Shown one piece after another: positions 11,060 to 23,569 of a DNA stretch of 64,000 nt (positions within the stretch are counted from its first letter, which is position 1; every line of letters begins with the position of its first letter). The notes beneath the pieces are model-generated. The model did no database searches. It had not been told where the DNA came from and was given only the letters and a program-made list of their open reading frames with translations. The position numbers and the translations under genes were made by a program. Source of the stretch: Micrasema longulum (taxonomy: Eukaryota; Arthropoda; Insecta; Trichoptera; Brachycentridae); contig JAGVSM010004566.1 of assembly GCA_022494885.1 (NCBI GenBank), forward strand, positions 124,001 through 188,000, read 5' to 3'.

Positions 11060-11640
11060 TCAAATGCAAATGTTAAACACTGCTCTTCTACCAACTGGGG
11101 TGCATTTTATGTGGGAATGCAATTTTCAAAAATTTATTGAATGTCAGTTAATATTATTTTAGTATTATTAAAAATCCAGTAAAAATAAATAAATGGGTAG
11201 AATTTATCTGAACCTTTATCAGAATCAAAGAACATATAAAATGTCTCAGTAATAATAATTTTTCAGAATTCGCAAATCATCTTATATCCCAAAACCATGA
11301 TTGTAATCAAGAAACGGGTGTAGAAATTTTACATGTCAATAAAAATGGTTTTCGTTTAGACAATTTAGAACGATTAGAAATTAGTAAATCCAGTAATCAA
11401 AAACTTCAAATAATAAATAATCAATTAAATTTCACTTCAAGTCCTCTTTTAAAAAATTTCCCGTTATGATTCATTTTATCTTCTTTCTCTCTCTTTCTTT
11501 CATTTTTCTGTTTCTTTTATACAATATTTTATAATATAAAATAGCAACGCGAGTAATTATGAGTTAGTTTAATTCCTGACGACGGGGTAGTAACCTTGAA
11601 ACCGATCGAAGTATCACTCTAAATAAAAGTGGTTTTTACA
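11060..11640 (+). mobile_element. Penelope-like element, GIY-YIG-type C-terminal fragment and 3' end
   Basis: From about 11205 to 11466 the + strand reads FIRIKEHIKCLSNNNFSEF, then ANHLISQNHDC, then VEILHVNKNGFRLDNLERLE and a stop. The RxxEH ... FAxHL ... H ... LE pattern is that of the endonuclease tail (GIY-YIG family) of Penelope-like retroelements. The N-terminal GIY/YIG residues and the reverse transcriptase are not present. Downstream, CCTGACGACGGGGTAG ... CGAAGTATCACTC near 11575-11620 resembles the conserved end motif of such elements. A diverged partner of the upstream part lies at 38255-38360. The family call is from remembered patterns. Confidence 0.65.
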
Positions 11641-12279
11641 AATTTATAAACATGTATGTGTAAAATGTCGTACCACAAAGTGAAAAATGTTTTCGATAAC
11701 AATAATAGAAAAAAAACTAGCTATATATGTAAAAAAAAAGTTGATATCGATACTATTTTCTCCATTGTTATAGTTTATAAACTAACGTGATTCTAAACAT
11801 ATACATGATTTACTATTTAAGTAGATACTAGAACTCTAATGAAAATATTTATCTCCCCAACGGTGGTTGTTTTGATATTCCCTGTACCTCTTCTCGATCA
11901 ACCCTTTGAGATTCCACACGATAAATCATACACCGAGCTAGGGCGTGATGATAGAACTAATACTATAGAAAAACCCCATTCTTTCAATATAATAATGTGT
12001 AGCCAAGGGTAAATCCGCGCGGGTAAAAGTTTTCGATGATTTACAAGTCTCGAACGTATACATTTGTGTAATAAAAACACACATTTTAAGAGGACACAAG
12101 AGTAATAAAATTCTCCATTCAATTCAGTTACCCAAATTTTTTTATAATATTACATTGGGTAGGTATATTATTATATAAAAAGAACCTTATTGAAAACTTT
12201 ATACAGGTATTCAAATATTTTAAATATTTTTTCAATCTGTTTAAATATATTTTAAATTATTATTTTAGATTGTCACGGC

Positions 12280-12714
12280 CGTTCAGATGCATAATATTTT
12301 TTTCTGGGTTATTATGCCGTTTGTACTATGTACCGAAATTTCGGATCGAATTACTGCGTCCATCATTAGGGTTCATGTTATTTGTGTAATTAAAATTAGA
12401 GATTTTTGGCGCAGTATAAGTTTTCTTTTGAGCAATAATCTTAAGGAAACCAAAGAGTCACTAAATTTGATTGGTAAGAGAAGGGATGAAGATCTACAAA
12501 CATCATGATGTTGAGGGGAGATCCTTGAGCCCACCATTCACCCGCAGCTATTATAGAGTTCTGGGGGACTCTCTGTCAGATGCGCATAGAGGAAAGTTAT
12601 TATAAATATTCCAAAGGAATACAAACTCTATGCAGATTAAGGAGGGGGGAGGAGGATGTATGGATAGAGGCCAACACGTCCTCCCCACCCCTCAGGATCC
12701 CCTCAATGCTTCTG
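12280..12714 (+). other. Unassigned stretch of mixed composition
   Basis: This stretch is less AT-rich than its surroundings, with a GGAGGGGGGAGGAGG-like purine block near 12640. Short open frames (12287-12508 and 12580-12762) have no recognisable domain. It abuts the T-tract that ends the retroposed segment at 12715. Confidence 0.35.
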
Positions 12715-13430
12715 TTTTTTTTTTTAATTAAAAAAATATGTATTTACACAAACAATGTATAAAAATAAACGTTTCCAAATGTACAAAAACAATTTCTCAA
12801 AACTAGAGTAACATAACAAACATTACTTACACAACAAACATAAGTAAAAACACAATGAGAAGACGGCTTTGAATAAAGAAGGACTCCCTGGGTGGTCAGA
12901 GGCAGAGGATCCGAATACCACCCCCGTAAGGGGAGGACAAAACAAAAGAACGTGTGCTTTCCGCTTGAAAGGAAGCACAGTCCCAACTGAATGAGCATCC
13001 CACAGGAACAATTGCCTGTCCCACCTTGTTTTACCCGCCTAGGCAGGCGTTCGCGCATCTGAGGAGCTCCCAACGCGATACCCAAGTCCGGACAAACTGA
13101 CGGAAGAAAACAAAATTCGAACTTTTGGCCATCAGATCCACATTTCACGCTGGTTGCATGACCCCTGTCAGACCATTCAGCATCTCATCAAACATCATGG
13201 ACATATAAACAGCGATGACGGGATGCGTTTAAAATCATCCTGGTACCCAGTTATAAAGAAATCACATGAAAGCGTAGACTGCCGAGCACCACTGATTTTT
13301 AACTGACAAGCTGTAGACAGCAACGACTGCGACAATTTAACATCACACTTATACTTACACAAATAAAATGAACCCTGATGATGAACGCTATAAATATACG
13401 TGTCCGGATAGAACCCAGCACGCACATTTT
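12715..13430 (-). mobile_element. Poly(A)-tailed retroposed segment of unknown origin
   Basis: On the - strand this segment ends at about 12732-12715 in an A-rich run (T-tract on the + strand). That is the signature of a target-primed LINE or processed transcript insertion. It has two open frames, 13425-13195 (76 residues) and 13148-12744 (134 residues, with CPDLGIALGAPQMRERLPRR near its start). Neither shows a domain I know. The region is markedly GC-richer than its neighbours. It could be a LINE 3' UTR or a retrocopy of a non-coding transcript. Confidence 0.45.
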
Positions 13431-13487
13431 CTAGTCAACAGAAACAGCTGCTCTCAAAAAATTTCCTAAAACATGAAATCATTTAAA

Positions 13488-13640
13488 GATTAGTCCGGCT
13501 CGTGCTCTACTGGTTATCGCATTAACCTACCATGATTTAAGACCAGGGTTCGATTGCTGGCCAATTCAACGGGTGGTTTTTCACTGGGTATATTTCATAG
13601 TTTCTGAACTGGCTTGGCACCTGAAACGTAATTGTTTACA
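13488..13640 (+). repeat. tRNA-derived SINE fragment
   Basis: The + strand has CGTGCTCTACTGGTTATCGC (A-box-like) and AGGGTTCGATTGCTGG (B-box-like) about 40 bp apart. A body ending in GAACTGGCTTGGCACCTGAAACG follows. This matches the layout of the main SINE family of the window. Confidence 0.6.
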
Positions 13641-13922
13641 ATACTCACTTTATATTAGCCCAACGCAAAACGCTCAACGCAAAACGCATACCCGTATTCA
13701 GAAACAAAGCTCTAGAATATTCTCCTCACTTTGAATTTTGCCTCTGAATACGGGCATTGGCCAACAGAAATATGAAACTGTGTGAAACTTTAATTTTTAA
13801 ATAAAACGTAACTTTAATCAGATTAAATAATACAGGTAAAAATAAGTATAAGAAAAAAAAGTTATTTTAGTGGCCCATGGCTCTTCTTGATTATTTGTAT
13901 TGTAAGTACTACTAGTAATATA

Positions 13923-14776
13923 CAGTGGTGCCTCGCATAACGAACGCCTCGCACAGCGAACGCTGCACACAACGAACTTCCTTTTCGTTCATTTCACGAT
14001 TCATACAACGAACTTCGCTTCACACAACGAACTTCGCTTCACACAACGAAGTCGCCCACTTCACACGATCACTGCTGATTTATTGCATCCTTCCGCGCAG
14101 GCAGTCGTTAGTCACTGAGCAGTACGCTTAACTTACGCACGTGTCGCAGCAATCGTTGAAGAGGATGTAGAGGAGCTTATTGAGGAACACAAAGAAGAGC
14201 TGACAACTGAAGAGCTCCAAACACTTCTGGCCCAACAACAGGACAATGCTCAAAGGGAAGCGTCATCTGATAACGAGGAGCAACAATCAAACAATCAACC
14301 AATTCCAACTGCTGACATCAAGAACATCCTGGTCAAATGGAAAGCAGTTCAGGAGTTTACCAATGCCACTATCCGGATTCCGCTGAAGCAAACAGGATCA
14401 ACGACCTGTACTCCGATACTCTTGTCCGTTATTTCCGGCAGATGTTGAAGAAAAGAGAGAAACAAACGACTTTGGACAGGTTTTTCACTGCACCATCGGC
14501 CAAAAAGCGGAAAATGGATGAAGATGTGCAATATTCGATTATTTCTTAAAATTAAAAAATGTGTGTTTTTTTCATTATGTTTTTAGATGTATCTAAATAA
14601 AAATAATAACAAAAAATTTATCTTTTTTTTATGTCATCTTACCATATTTTATGCTACAGAACGAATTATTTTTTTTAACATGTATTGTTATGGGAAAACG
14701 CGTTTCACATAACGAACTTTTCGCATAACGAACTTGCTCCTGGAACGAATTAAGTTCGTTGTGTGAGGCACCACTG
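13923..14776 (+). mobile_element. Tigger/pogo-like DNA transposon, internally deleted, copy 1
   Basis: This 854-bp element has inverted ends CAGTGGTGCCTCGCATAACG / ...GAGGCACCACTG and is flanked by TA on both sides (13921-13922, 14777-14778), as in pogo/Tigger elements. It retains only the C-terminal end of the transposase: VEELIEEHKEELTTEELQ from about 14152, then an acidic Gln-rich stretch, IKNILVKWKAVQEF, and the terminal KREKQTTLDRFF motif. The DNA-binding and DDE catalytic parts are gone. At about 14363 this copy lacks one C relative to copy 2, so the C-terminal frame is split. It is non-autonomous. Confidence 0.92.
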
Positions 14777-15014
14777 TAACTGAATATATTTAATAGACGA
14801 TTAATATAATACAGTTTAATCTCCTCATAAATAAATACTTAAAAGACAGCAGTTCAAACTGAAATCTCTAATAATAATAATCGTCGTGCAAAATTAATAG
14901 AATTGTGTGAAACGTTAATACAGACCATTTTTTATAAAAATCTTTTTCGACCTTTCAAATTCAGCGTAATTTGTTCAGATCATATCAGCCGATACGAAAT
15001 CTGAATATTTGAGG

Positions 15015-15302
15015 CTAATAATGTCGAACCTTACTCACCAACTCGCAGGAAATTACTCCTGAGCTTGATATTCGGTTACTCAAAAATAATTTCCCCACCC
15101 CGAGGCGTAAAGGGTTGGTGCGGATCACCTTGGCCGCGGTGAATAAGTGACCTCGGACTTCCCCTATAAAAGTTTCACTTAAAATTAATGTAGAAATCGA
15201 GTAGAGCTTTGGCGGAGCAAATCTCGCCGCCATAAGTATTCTACAAGTAGTAGGCATCATCCATATTTCACAAACTTTATCCTGCTGAAAGCCGAATTCC
15301 AT
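15015..15302 (-). other. GC-richer open frame, 95 codons, unassigned
   Basis: The - strand is open from ATG at 15302 to a stop at 15015 and encodes a basic peptide including RGHLFTAAKVIRTNPLRLG. On that strand TTCAG occurs just inside the ATG (near 15287-15283) and TTG|GTGAGT lies at 15039/15038, so an internal exon of roughly 245 bp antisense to the adhesion gene is conceivable. There is no recognisable domain. No neighbouring exons could be joined. It may equally be an unrecognised transposon fragment. Confidence 0.3.
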
Positions 15303-17124
15303 CCAAATACGTGGGGTGACATTAAAAATAATCTCGGATTAACTGAATAAAACTGTGACTTTATAGAAAATCTTCTAAGTTTCAATCTTGATCATTTTTT
15401 CTTCTTCAACCTTCTTAAATTCTACGTGTAAAATATTTCTATAAAATATAATATACCTACGCTTTACTTGTATTCAATTGATATAATTTGTTGGATAATC
15501 TTCGGGCCCATATTATAATGGCAAGTTATCAAAGCTATCTTAAACTGTCCATAAAACAAAATTGAATTTTCTGTATAAAAATTGAAGATTAATTTGAAAG
15601 AAAAAAAAATAGCAAATTACCGGTTTCCGACGAATATACGTCAAATTTTCTAACGAATACAGACATTTTCGTACACAGAATTCGATTTAACTTTATAGTA
15701 CGCAGTAATTTAAAGCATGTATCAATTGTGTAGAGCTCACAATACATAACATACACTGAAAGATTAAAAATGTTCAACTGTTTTTTTGAAATACCTAGAT
15801 TATAAAAACAATAAAACGCTTTGCACCTACAGCCAATCTACTAAACAAAATTGATTTTTACTCTTGAAAATAGTCGCACAATATTTGATTTTTTTTTTAT
15901 TAATTAATATAGTTATATAAATTATACATGTTTTTTTTCAATTACAATTAATCTATTTATTCAAATTATTAAAAAAAATAAAGTGGACTCTTTAAACCTA
16001 CTCTTCAAAATTAATTTTAGTGGCTCCTTTTAATCTGCCAGTTTGTAGCGCTAACTATGCACAACATTCTTTCCTTTATCGTTTTTGTTTAAATTAAAAC
16101 ATTTTTTTTCATCTATTTGTATATTTAACATGCCTGTTTATTCGTAATAACGCACACGCTTACATACACCTGAACACCCTCTCTAATACAAATACACACG
16201 AACACACACTATTACATATATATATTAAGCACGCACACATTAAGAATGTACTTTAATTTAATGTGTATGAATATTATTTAGAAATTTCGCTGGTCTGTCT
16301 TTCAACCGTATCTTAATAATGTAATTTAATCAAAATTGACCATATGTTTCTGTAAGTAAATAAGTAAATAAATTGACAATTATCTTCGCATTGTAATAGC
16401 GGCCCTGGTTCACTTCGTCTACCGTACGATTTTTTCAAAGTTCTATTTTGGGATTTGCTGACTACCACATTAAATCCATAAAATGGTAATTTTATTGATA
16501 AAATACGACTATTTTTTTTTTTTTAGTTACTACGTTTATTTTCCGTTTTTTCAAATGCACAAATACAATAATCGACTTGCAATTTTTAAATAAAATATTC
16601 AAAACATTATTTTCGTGATTCATTGCTCGCAATGTACCTGTGTAGTAATTTTTCATATTTATAAATCGGCTTTGTGGGAAATACGCGTGGTAAACGAATT
16701 CAATTTTTTATTTTAAATTAATTTGAGTAGACGTTTATTTGGTTTAACAACGTGTTAATTCCCATGTATATGGGATTTGAGTACGTATTTCTCCATTAAA
16801 ATAGATTCACGATTTGAGTTATTTATATATTTGTTTAATTTTAATAATGAAAATACGTATATAGTTTTATTCCACTTCTATTTATAATTTTTACCATTTA
16901 CCTGTTTTCGTCGTGACCGACATCGTCAGGCTGATACTAAACAATTTCTATGTTATATGCAAGTGCAAGCAATTGTTGTTTTGTTTAATTATTTTACACT
17001 CGAATGTCTCCGTTATCCAGGGTCAATCAAGATTCATTACGGTACACAGAAAAGGCTTATATTAAAAAGAATAACAAATTACTTCACATTTAATGTTGGG
17101 ATTAATTCATTAAAACATTTTTAA

Positions 17125-17500
17125 TATCCTTTTTATCATCACCATTGCCCTTTCCACGTCCAGTGGTGCATAAGGTACCGTGTTAATAAACCTAATACAG
17201 CGTATTTTAATCATCAGTTACATAAAAGTATGGTTACCCGTCCTACGCTTCCGGTTCCAGTCCATGAACAATTAAATATTGCAGTTAAAACAACCATCAA
17301 AATCAATGTTGCACGTTCACCCTAGCAGTAATCGAACTCAGAGCCTCAATAATGGTAGGTGAAAACGACAACCATTGCAATACGAGGTGGACGTATCTCT
17401 ACTCAATTTTCTTATTCAAGATTTTTACCTGAGAGTAGCCATCGAGTCGAAAACACTTGTCCAGGGTTCTGGTTCTATTTCACACACAGAACTGTATTAT
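17125..17500 (-). repeat. tRNA-derived SINE copy with downstream extension
   Basis: This is the reverse complement of the family seen at 59043-59309: CCAGTGGTGCATAAGG at one end, TACGCTTCCGGTTCCAGTCC in the middle, and the degenerate tRNA-like head AGTAATCGAACTCAGAGCCTC near 17327-17347. The following CCATCGAGTCGAAAACACTTG segment also follows or precedes SINE copies near 29690, 35725 and 36225, so it belongs to a longer composite. Confidence 0.7.
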
Positions 17501-17712
17501 TTATCCACCTAGACCGAAATATTTGTTTATTCATTTATATTTTTATGAGAAAGATTTGTCAATGAAGGTTAATTTTTATTATGTTTTTATACAATACAAG
17601 TACAAATTAATGACAAAAACATATATTGTTAATTACGAGATTCTTCCACCCAATTTGATAAAGATCGTTTACAAAAAACATATATTTACAATATTTATCT
17701 AATGCTAAGTAC

Positions 17713-18239
17713 TAGTGATGAAACGGATAATGGTTTGGCCGGATACCGGATATTTAGCGAGCCTCTAAGCCGGATATCCGGATATTGAATTTCGATTATT
17801 GTTAAAAGCGAAACATTTAATAGGTTTCAAGTAAAAAGGGGTTAAAATATTCTCATGATATTTTTAATCATCACTTATGAATCAATATAGTTTATAAGTT
17901 AATTAATGAAATAATTATAATGTTATTGGTAGTTTCACCCCATGCCATTTTTTTCACGCAAATACATTTTTGATTGAAAAATATTTTTTGACGATCATTT
18001 TTTTATTTGCGGATGAAATTTATTTTTCTAGAGGTATATTAAAAGCTAACAAATGTTATTTCCTTTGTCTCCAACACGGTTTGTTAATAATTCAGTTTAT
18101 TGTCATTGTTTTAATGGAATTTTTGCAGTTAATTAATATATAAGGTATTTGCCTGATATTGAGCTACTATTCGGTATCTAGCCAGCCAGTAACATTAAGC
18201 CGAATACCGGATAGTTACTGGATATCCGTTTCATCTCTA
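17713..18239. mobile_element. MITE with GATGAAACGGAT inverted ends (hAT-like)
   Basis: The left end TAGTGATGAAACGGATAATG and the right end (CGGATAGTTACTGGATATCC ... GTTTCATCTCTA) form inverted repeats rich in CCGGATA motifs. TAG-G-TG ends resemble the hAT superfamily, but the flanking 8 bp on the two sides do not match cleanly. There is no coding sequence. A single related end occurs at 58775-58861. Confidence 0.6.
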
Positions 18240-18339
18240 CCTACTAAATACTGCTTACTAAACTACCATATAACGAGTAAAAAAATAAATAAAAATGTCG
18301 AAATGACAAACGAACATTTGTTAACACGCAAGAATTTTT

Positions 18340-18840
18340 TATTTTATTTATTTATTCATGTAAAGGTACATACTACAAAAAAAATATCGTATCTCTAACT
18401 CTATGAAGCCAAAAGCCCTGTGTTGAGTTTGTGATACAATATAATAGAAAGTGGAAGCATGCATGTTATTAAAGAATACAACAAATGAAAATTATTACTT
18501 AAACATAAATTAAAATAAACATCTGGACCACACGCTTAATAGTACAATATATAAATCTATGCAATATATCGCAGCAATTTCCTTCAATGGTCTCTTTTAG
18601 ACAATATCTAAATTTGTTCACTTTTCCTGAAAATGGCTTTCGTTTTGGAAACCTTAATATGTTCATCCAAGACATTAAATACTCTAGGGATCACAAAATA
18701 GAAATTTCTATGAATTAATGAAAATACTATAAAAATAAAAATAAATAATGTGTATCTTATAACCGACAATTGCGTTGATTGAATGAGTTTAAATTTCAAT
18801 TGTAAATTCATTCTTGTAGTTCATACAAATAAACCCCTTC
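18340..18840 (-). mobile_element. LINE 3' fragment
   Basis: On the - strand, 18811 to 18608 encodes a short ORF2 tail (YFVIPRVFNVLDEHIKVSK, the IP-FN-LP pattern) followed by a 3' UTR. Its words (ACATCTGGACCACACGCTTA and GAAAGTGGAAGC in + sense) recur at 39680-39870 and, reversed, at 35930-36090. It is 5'-truncated. Confidence 0.7.
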
Positions 18841-19699
18841 TTTATCACATTAATAAAGTGACTATTTAACAAGACAAATCATCCCTATTTAATCCGTATT
18901 TTGACCTACCCGTGAAAATGAAAACAGATTCTAGCGAGGTTACATATTATTTTTGAACCCTACAAACGAAGTTAGGAGTGTGGTTTTATGTTTAGTCTCC
19001 CTGGGGGAAGTAGACTCGAGTCTCGGGGGGTGAAATCTGTTTTATCGGGATAAGGGTTTTATTAACATGCTGTAAACCCTGAAACGTTAACGGTGTGTTG
19101 AGAATTTTTTATTACTTAGACCCATATTACATACAAATTTCAGAGTCTACGAAATTTGCAATAAAACGCACGTGAAACGTAATTTGTAGATCATTCTACG
19201 ACGTAAACAAATTCGCTGCGAAGCTTTGGGCGTCTTTTTAATTCTTTTATGCGACACCGGTATTTAAAAAGTCGATAAAAAATAGCGACGATGTTAAAGC
19301 AAATGAACTCGCCCATTTCATTTATTTATTCGTTCGTTTGTTTTAGTGATTTATTTTGCTTTTACAATTTATTACATCCAATTATAAACGATAATATTAA
19401 AAAACATTTATCAAATTAAAAAATCCTTTTACAAAAATAAACCATTTCAACCGGTACTATACAGGAAGCCGGAACAGATTTGAATTATTTAAATAAAATG
19501 TCTGTCAAAACATTCGGAATAAATATTACTTACCATTATTATTTATTTTTATTTTTAATATAATTTGTTTTGTTTAACAAATATATAATCAAAGTACATT
19601 TTTTATTAAAAGTACGATTAAAATTTAAAATAAATTAACAGTTTTTTTTATAATTCTATTCGTTTATAAATATAAATAATTTCATGTAATTTTATTTCA

Positions 19700-20415
19700 A
19701 TAAAATTCCATTAAGGATTTCATTCAAATCTTTGATGCCCTCGGCTTTGTGTATGCGTAACAATAACTTTAGTGCGTAGCATTCTGGAGAGTGGTGCGGT
19801 GGTATGGGGGGCCTGAAGAAGCCACTTACTCACTAATGGTTGAGAGAACACAGAAGAAGTTGCTTCGTTACCTGTACATGGAAGAGTATGGATACTACTC
19901 ATTGCAGTACCCATCATTGTACCTTTAGGTATGCTCAGTATCACAAGTTTGTGGGCCGGAAGGAGCATTGCCTCGCTTATGATAGATAGCCTTTAAACTT
20001 CTGAACGGGTTAATTTACAATCCCATCTTTTTGGAGCACATAAAATTATATGTACAAGCAACTTTCTAAGAGCTAAACAACACTGACCATTTGTTCTTCC
20101 AGAATGCAGGATAAATTTACCGTTGATGATGCCTGTGGGGAGATTGGTCAGTTGAACAGCCTACCGAAAGAGGTGGATCTTTCGCATGCTTGGATTACCA
20201 GTTTTAAACTCTTCTTCTTTAATTAAGTATGATAATGTGTATTAATGACTTATACGTCTTTGTTTACTATTGTTTTCATGGACTATATGTTGGACCTTAA
20301 TAATCCTGTGAGCTCTTTTTAAACCCTGTTTTTGTAATTACCAATATCATTATGTAATGAATGTACATTGTTATTGGCAGTAGAGCTGTATTGTACATTA
20401 TAAATAAATAAAAAT
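19700..20415 (+). mobile_element. LINE 3' end, decayed ORF2 tail and AATAAATAAA end
   Basis: Broken + strand frames give GGMGGLKKP, then VERTQKKLLRYLYM, then PFVLPECRINLPLMMP. This corresponds to the V-R-Q--FLRY ... P-LR segment at the end of Jockey/CR1-like ORF2. A 3' UTR follows, ending in CATTATAAATAAATAAAAAT (20396-20415). Several stops and frame shifts make it inactive. Confidence 0.75.
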
Positions 20416-21347
20416 AAGTTCCCATATAAATCATTATGGTGTAGGTACCATCTAACACAAACGAAAATTGAATGTTTCTTTATGGTTGTAAATCATGTGA
20501 GTATGCATTGGACAAGTATTGTCACAACTTCTACATTCTTTGATGATGCCACATTAAGACCTCGTGTCGCAAATCGCGCGTTTGTTTCGTTGAACGCGTG
20601 CGGCACATAAACTTTGTTTCCACTAACCACTAGTATTGAGCTCTAGATTGAAGGCCTGCCCTTGTGTTAGTGCCGCTTGCAAATGACCAGTCGAACCACA
20701 GCAATTCCATCAAGAATGAAGAAAATATCAGTGGTATTTATTCCTAATCCATCTCATTTGTTGGGGTTGGGACCAATTGACACTGCAAACCGCATAGAGA
20801 ATACTTGCTTATTTTTATTAAAATTTAATACAGTCTACTCCGCTCAATAATATCATAGAAGCCCTGGGGCTTTGTCCCCCGCTATTTCTCGCTCCGCATC
20901 CGCGTGGGAAATTGTTTTCCACCACCTTGGTTCACTGACAGCCACTAACTCGTAATTTGGATGTTTTCATATTTTATTGTTTACATACAGGAAATATATC
21001 ATTAACCTTCCGCACTCTCCTTAAGATGATAGTAGGTCAAGTGGCAGTGGGCATTGGTTTCCCGGTGAGTTCTTTAACATCGAGTTGTTAAACATTCGAA
21101 TGCACTGTGCTTTTGTACTTTTATTTCGCTTTCTTTTGATTGATTTTGTGAACTCCTGAATCTTCGGTTAAATTCAGTATTTTGTCCGCAAACATTTAGA
21201 CAAACTCAAAAAATTGTAATATCGGTCTATGTTCATTTCCTTACCTCAACATTAACGATGCAGAAGAATACACGTGATTTAAGGACCTTTCAGTCTTTTT
21301 TGTGGATTCTCCAAAAAAATGTGTTTTTACACTCGAACATTTCTAAT

Positions 21348-21475
21348 ACCCCCTGGACTGGCACCTTAAGCATGAGACTGATAATCTTACCTTCGAGTTA
21401 TAAAAATAATCAAGAGACGCTCCGGTAGGTGTAGCAATGCAGTGCTTTATCCACCATAAGTGCGAAAAGAAAACG
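21348..21475 (+). repeat. SINE 3' body fragment
   Basis: CCTGGACTGGCACCTTAAGC ... CTGATAATCTTACCTTCGAG ... GCAGTGCTTTATCCACC is the 3' half of the main SINE family in + orientation. The tRNA-like head is missing. Confidence 0.7.
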
Positions 21476-21589
21476 ATGACGATGAATAGGAAAATATCGA
21501 ATTTTACAATACGTATTTTAAATTGGAAAGCCTAAATATTTGTATGGCGAATTTCACTTGCTAATGCTTACTGCTTATGTGCGCATTTT

Positions 21590-21850
21590 GCGGACTGTAG
21601 GACTACCCACGTTTTCAACCTCTAGAAAGTATCGATGAGCGAAAGACTCCACGACATGTAGAAAAATGATTCCATCATATTGCTACAAAGAACGAGGAGT
21701 CTGTAAAACCTTACGATAACAAAAACAGTTAAGAGTAAATGGGCAAGAATTCGGTCTCCTACAAGATGGACCCACCGAATAGGGGTTTTCATTAAACGCT
21801 GCCCTCAACGGGATGTGGCCGAGTTGCTAAACCACAATAGCCGCACTTGT
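21590..21850 (+). mobile_element. Decayed LINE ORF2 C-terminal fragment
   Basis: A short reading such as GLLQDGPTE / RSPTRWTHRIGVFIKRCP and DVAELLNHN recalls the GRPPTRWTDEI segment at the end of LINE proteins. It is heavily decayed, so the call is weak. Confidence 0.45.
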
Positions 21851-23569
21851 CGGTAGTAACGTCTGTGATAAAAAAATCTCACCGCGATCGTTAATCGTTT
21901 TAGCGATTCCAATGGATAAATGTCGAATTTAATTTATCGATTGGGATTATTACATTTTTTAATATTACCATACTATCTGTTGAGTGACAACACCTAATAT
22001 AAAACGTCATAATTCAATATATCTGCATTTTGAAACGTACATAATCTCTGGTTTTGCGTTTTGAAATATTATTTGGCATCGTGGAATTATTATATTATTT
22101 AAATATAGAAAATACTCCAAAACAAAAGTGAAATATAATAAATTTGTTTTACGAAGTTGTAATTGTTTATCACGCGCTATATCGCGGTCACGTGGCGTTT
22201 GGCCACGTGATCGAAATAAATTAATCATGTTCCATCGTGATCGGTCAAATTTCTAAGGACTTTTTAACCACGTCAATAAACATATATGATTAAGCTACAA
22301 TAATAGAATATCATACACATAGTGTCTGACATCGCTAAACGAAGAAGAAAAAGATACGGTTATTTTTCTATCCCAAGATGAAGTGTAACATTTGGAAATG
22401 TAATGCGTTTTCATTTATCGTATGATTTTAAACAAAAGAAAAAATATTAGCGTACCTACGGAAAAAAGGGGATCTCTTGTTTTTTTTATGCCCGTATTTG
22501 CGTGGATACAAATTTCATGGATTGAAGGAACACAAGTCAAAATTATTTTTTCAAAAATCTAGAATGGCAACTGGAGATAGCAACATAGCATTTTATATAC
22601 ACAATATACATTATATCATGCAAGACCAACTTATTGCATACGAGACTTTAACTCTTAATAACGAAATCGGATGGCATTCCAGTGCGACGTTTTGGAGCAC
22701 ATAAACGTCATCCCCGTAACATATTTCAGTTCAGTATAGTTTTAAGTTCAGTATTCATTAAATCACATCATCCAGTTCGATTCAGTTCTCACTGTCTTGT
22801 ATCATATTCACCATGTAATAAATAGACATCGAACATCAATACAGTATCTTCTGTCACCTCAAACTAGTATGGGAGCTCCCATAACAACAACTAACAAAAC
22901 GATTCGTTTATTTGTTACAGCACAAAGTGCCTTTTTACATTTTTCAATATATTTTGTACATTTATTAAAATTATTATTTTCCACCCGTCATTATGCTAAA
23001 CGATTTTATTACTCGTTAAATTGTGGAAATACGACAGATTCAAACGTATTTCTCATTTTTTGGGGAATTCGGCAATGATGTAATTTGCATATTGAATTCT
23101 TTCTCTCAATATCTGCAGCTTCTTCGCGAAATCTAATCAAACTCTAGAGCAGGCCCCGGGGACATCGCGAGATAGTAATCTAGTGATGCGCATAAACGGG
23201 TGGATATGAAATTCGAATAATCCATAGATGTTATATAAATTACCAATATATCTACACTGCCGATTAACGTTTTACCGAGAAAGTTATAATTTGAAAAATA
23301 TTCTTTGGTAATCGTCGGTTATGAAAACATTATTTTTATCGGGGTTTTTCATTTAAATAATCTCGATGCGCCTCATATTTATTTATTAATTATATGGTTC
23401 AAAAAACTTATTTCATTTTACAAAGGTGTTTTATAACAACTAATAATACGGTACGAAAAGAAAAATTTTAATGAATAAGTAATAATCAATCCTGAATATC
23501 AACAATAAAATTAAGCTGAACATTTAATTATAAAAAGTGTCCAAAATATTGATCTAAAAACAAATTACA

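Noticed and set aside
12744..13148. A 134-codon protein gene
   Set aside because: It lies in a poly(A)-tailed retroposed block, has no domain and lacks coding-like periodicity by eye. Reported as retroposed sequence instead.
22165..22215. A palindrome TCACGTGG ... CCACGTGA as an E-box regulatory pair
   Set aside because: It is short, deep in the 20-kb intron, and nothing around it suggests an enhancer. No support from sequence alone.
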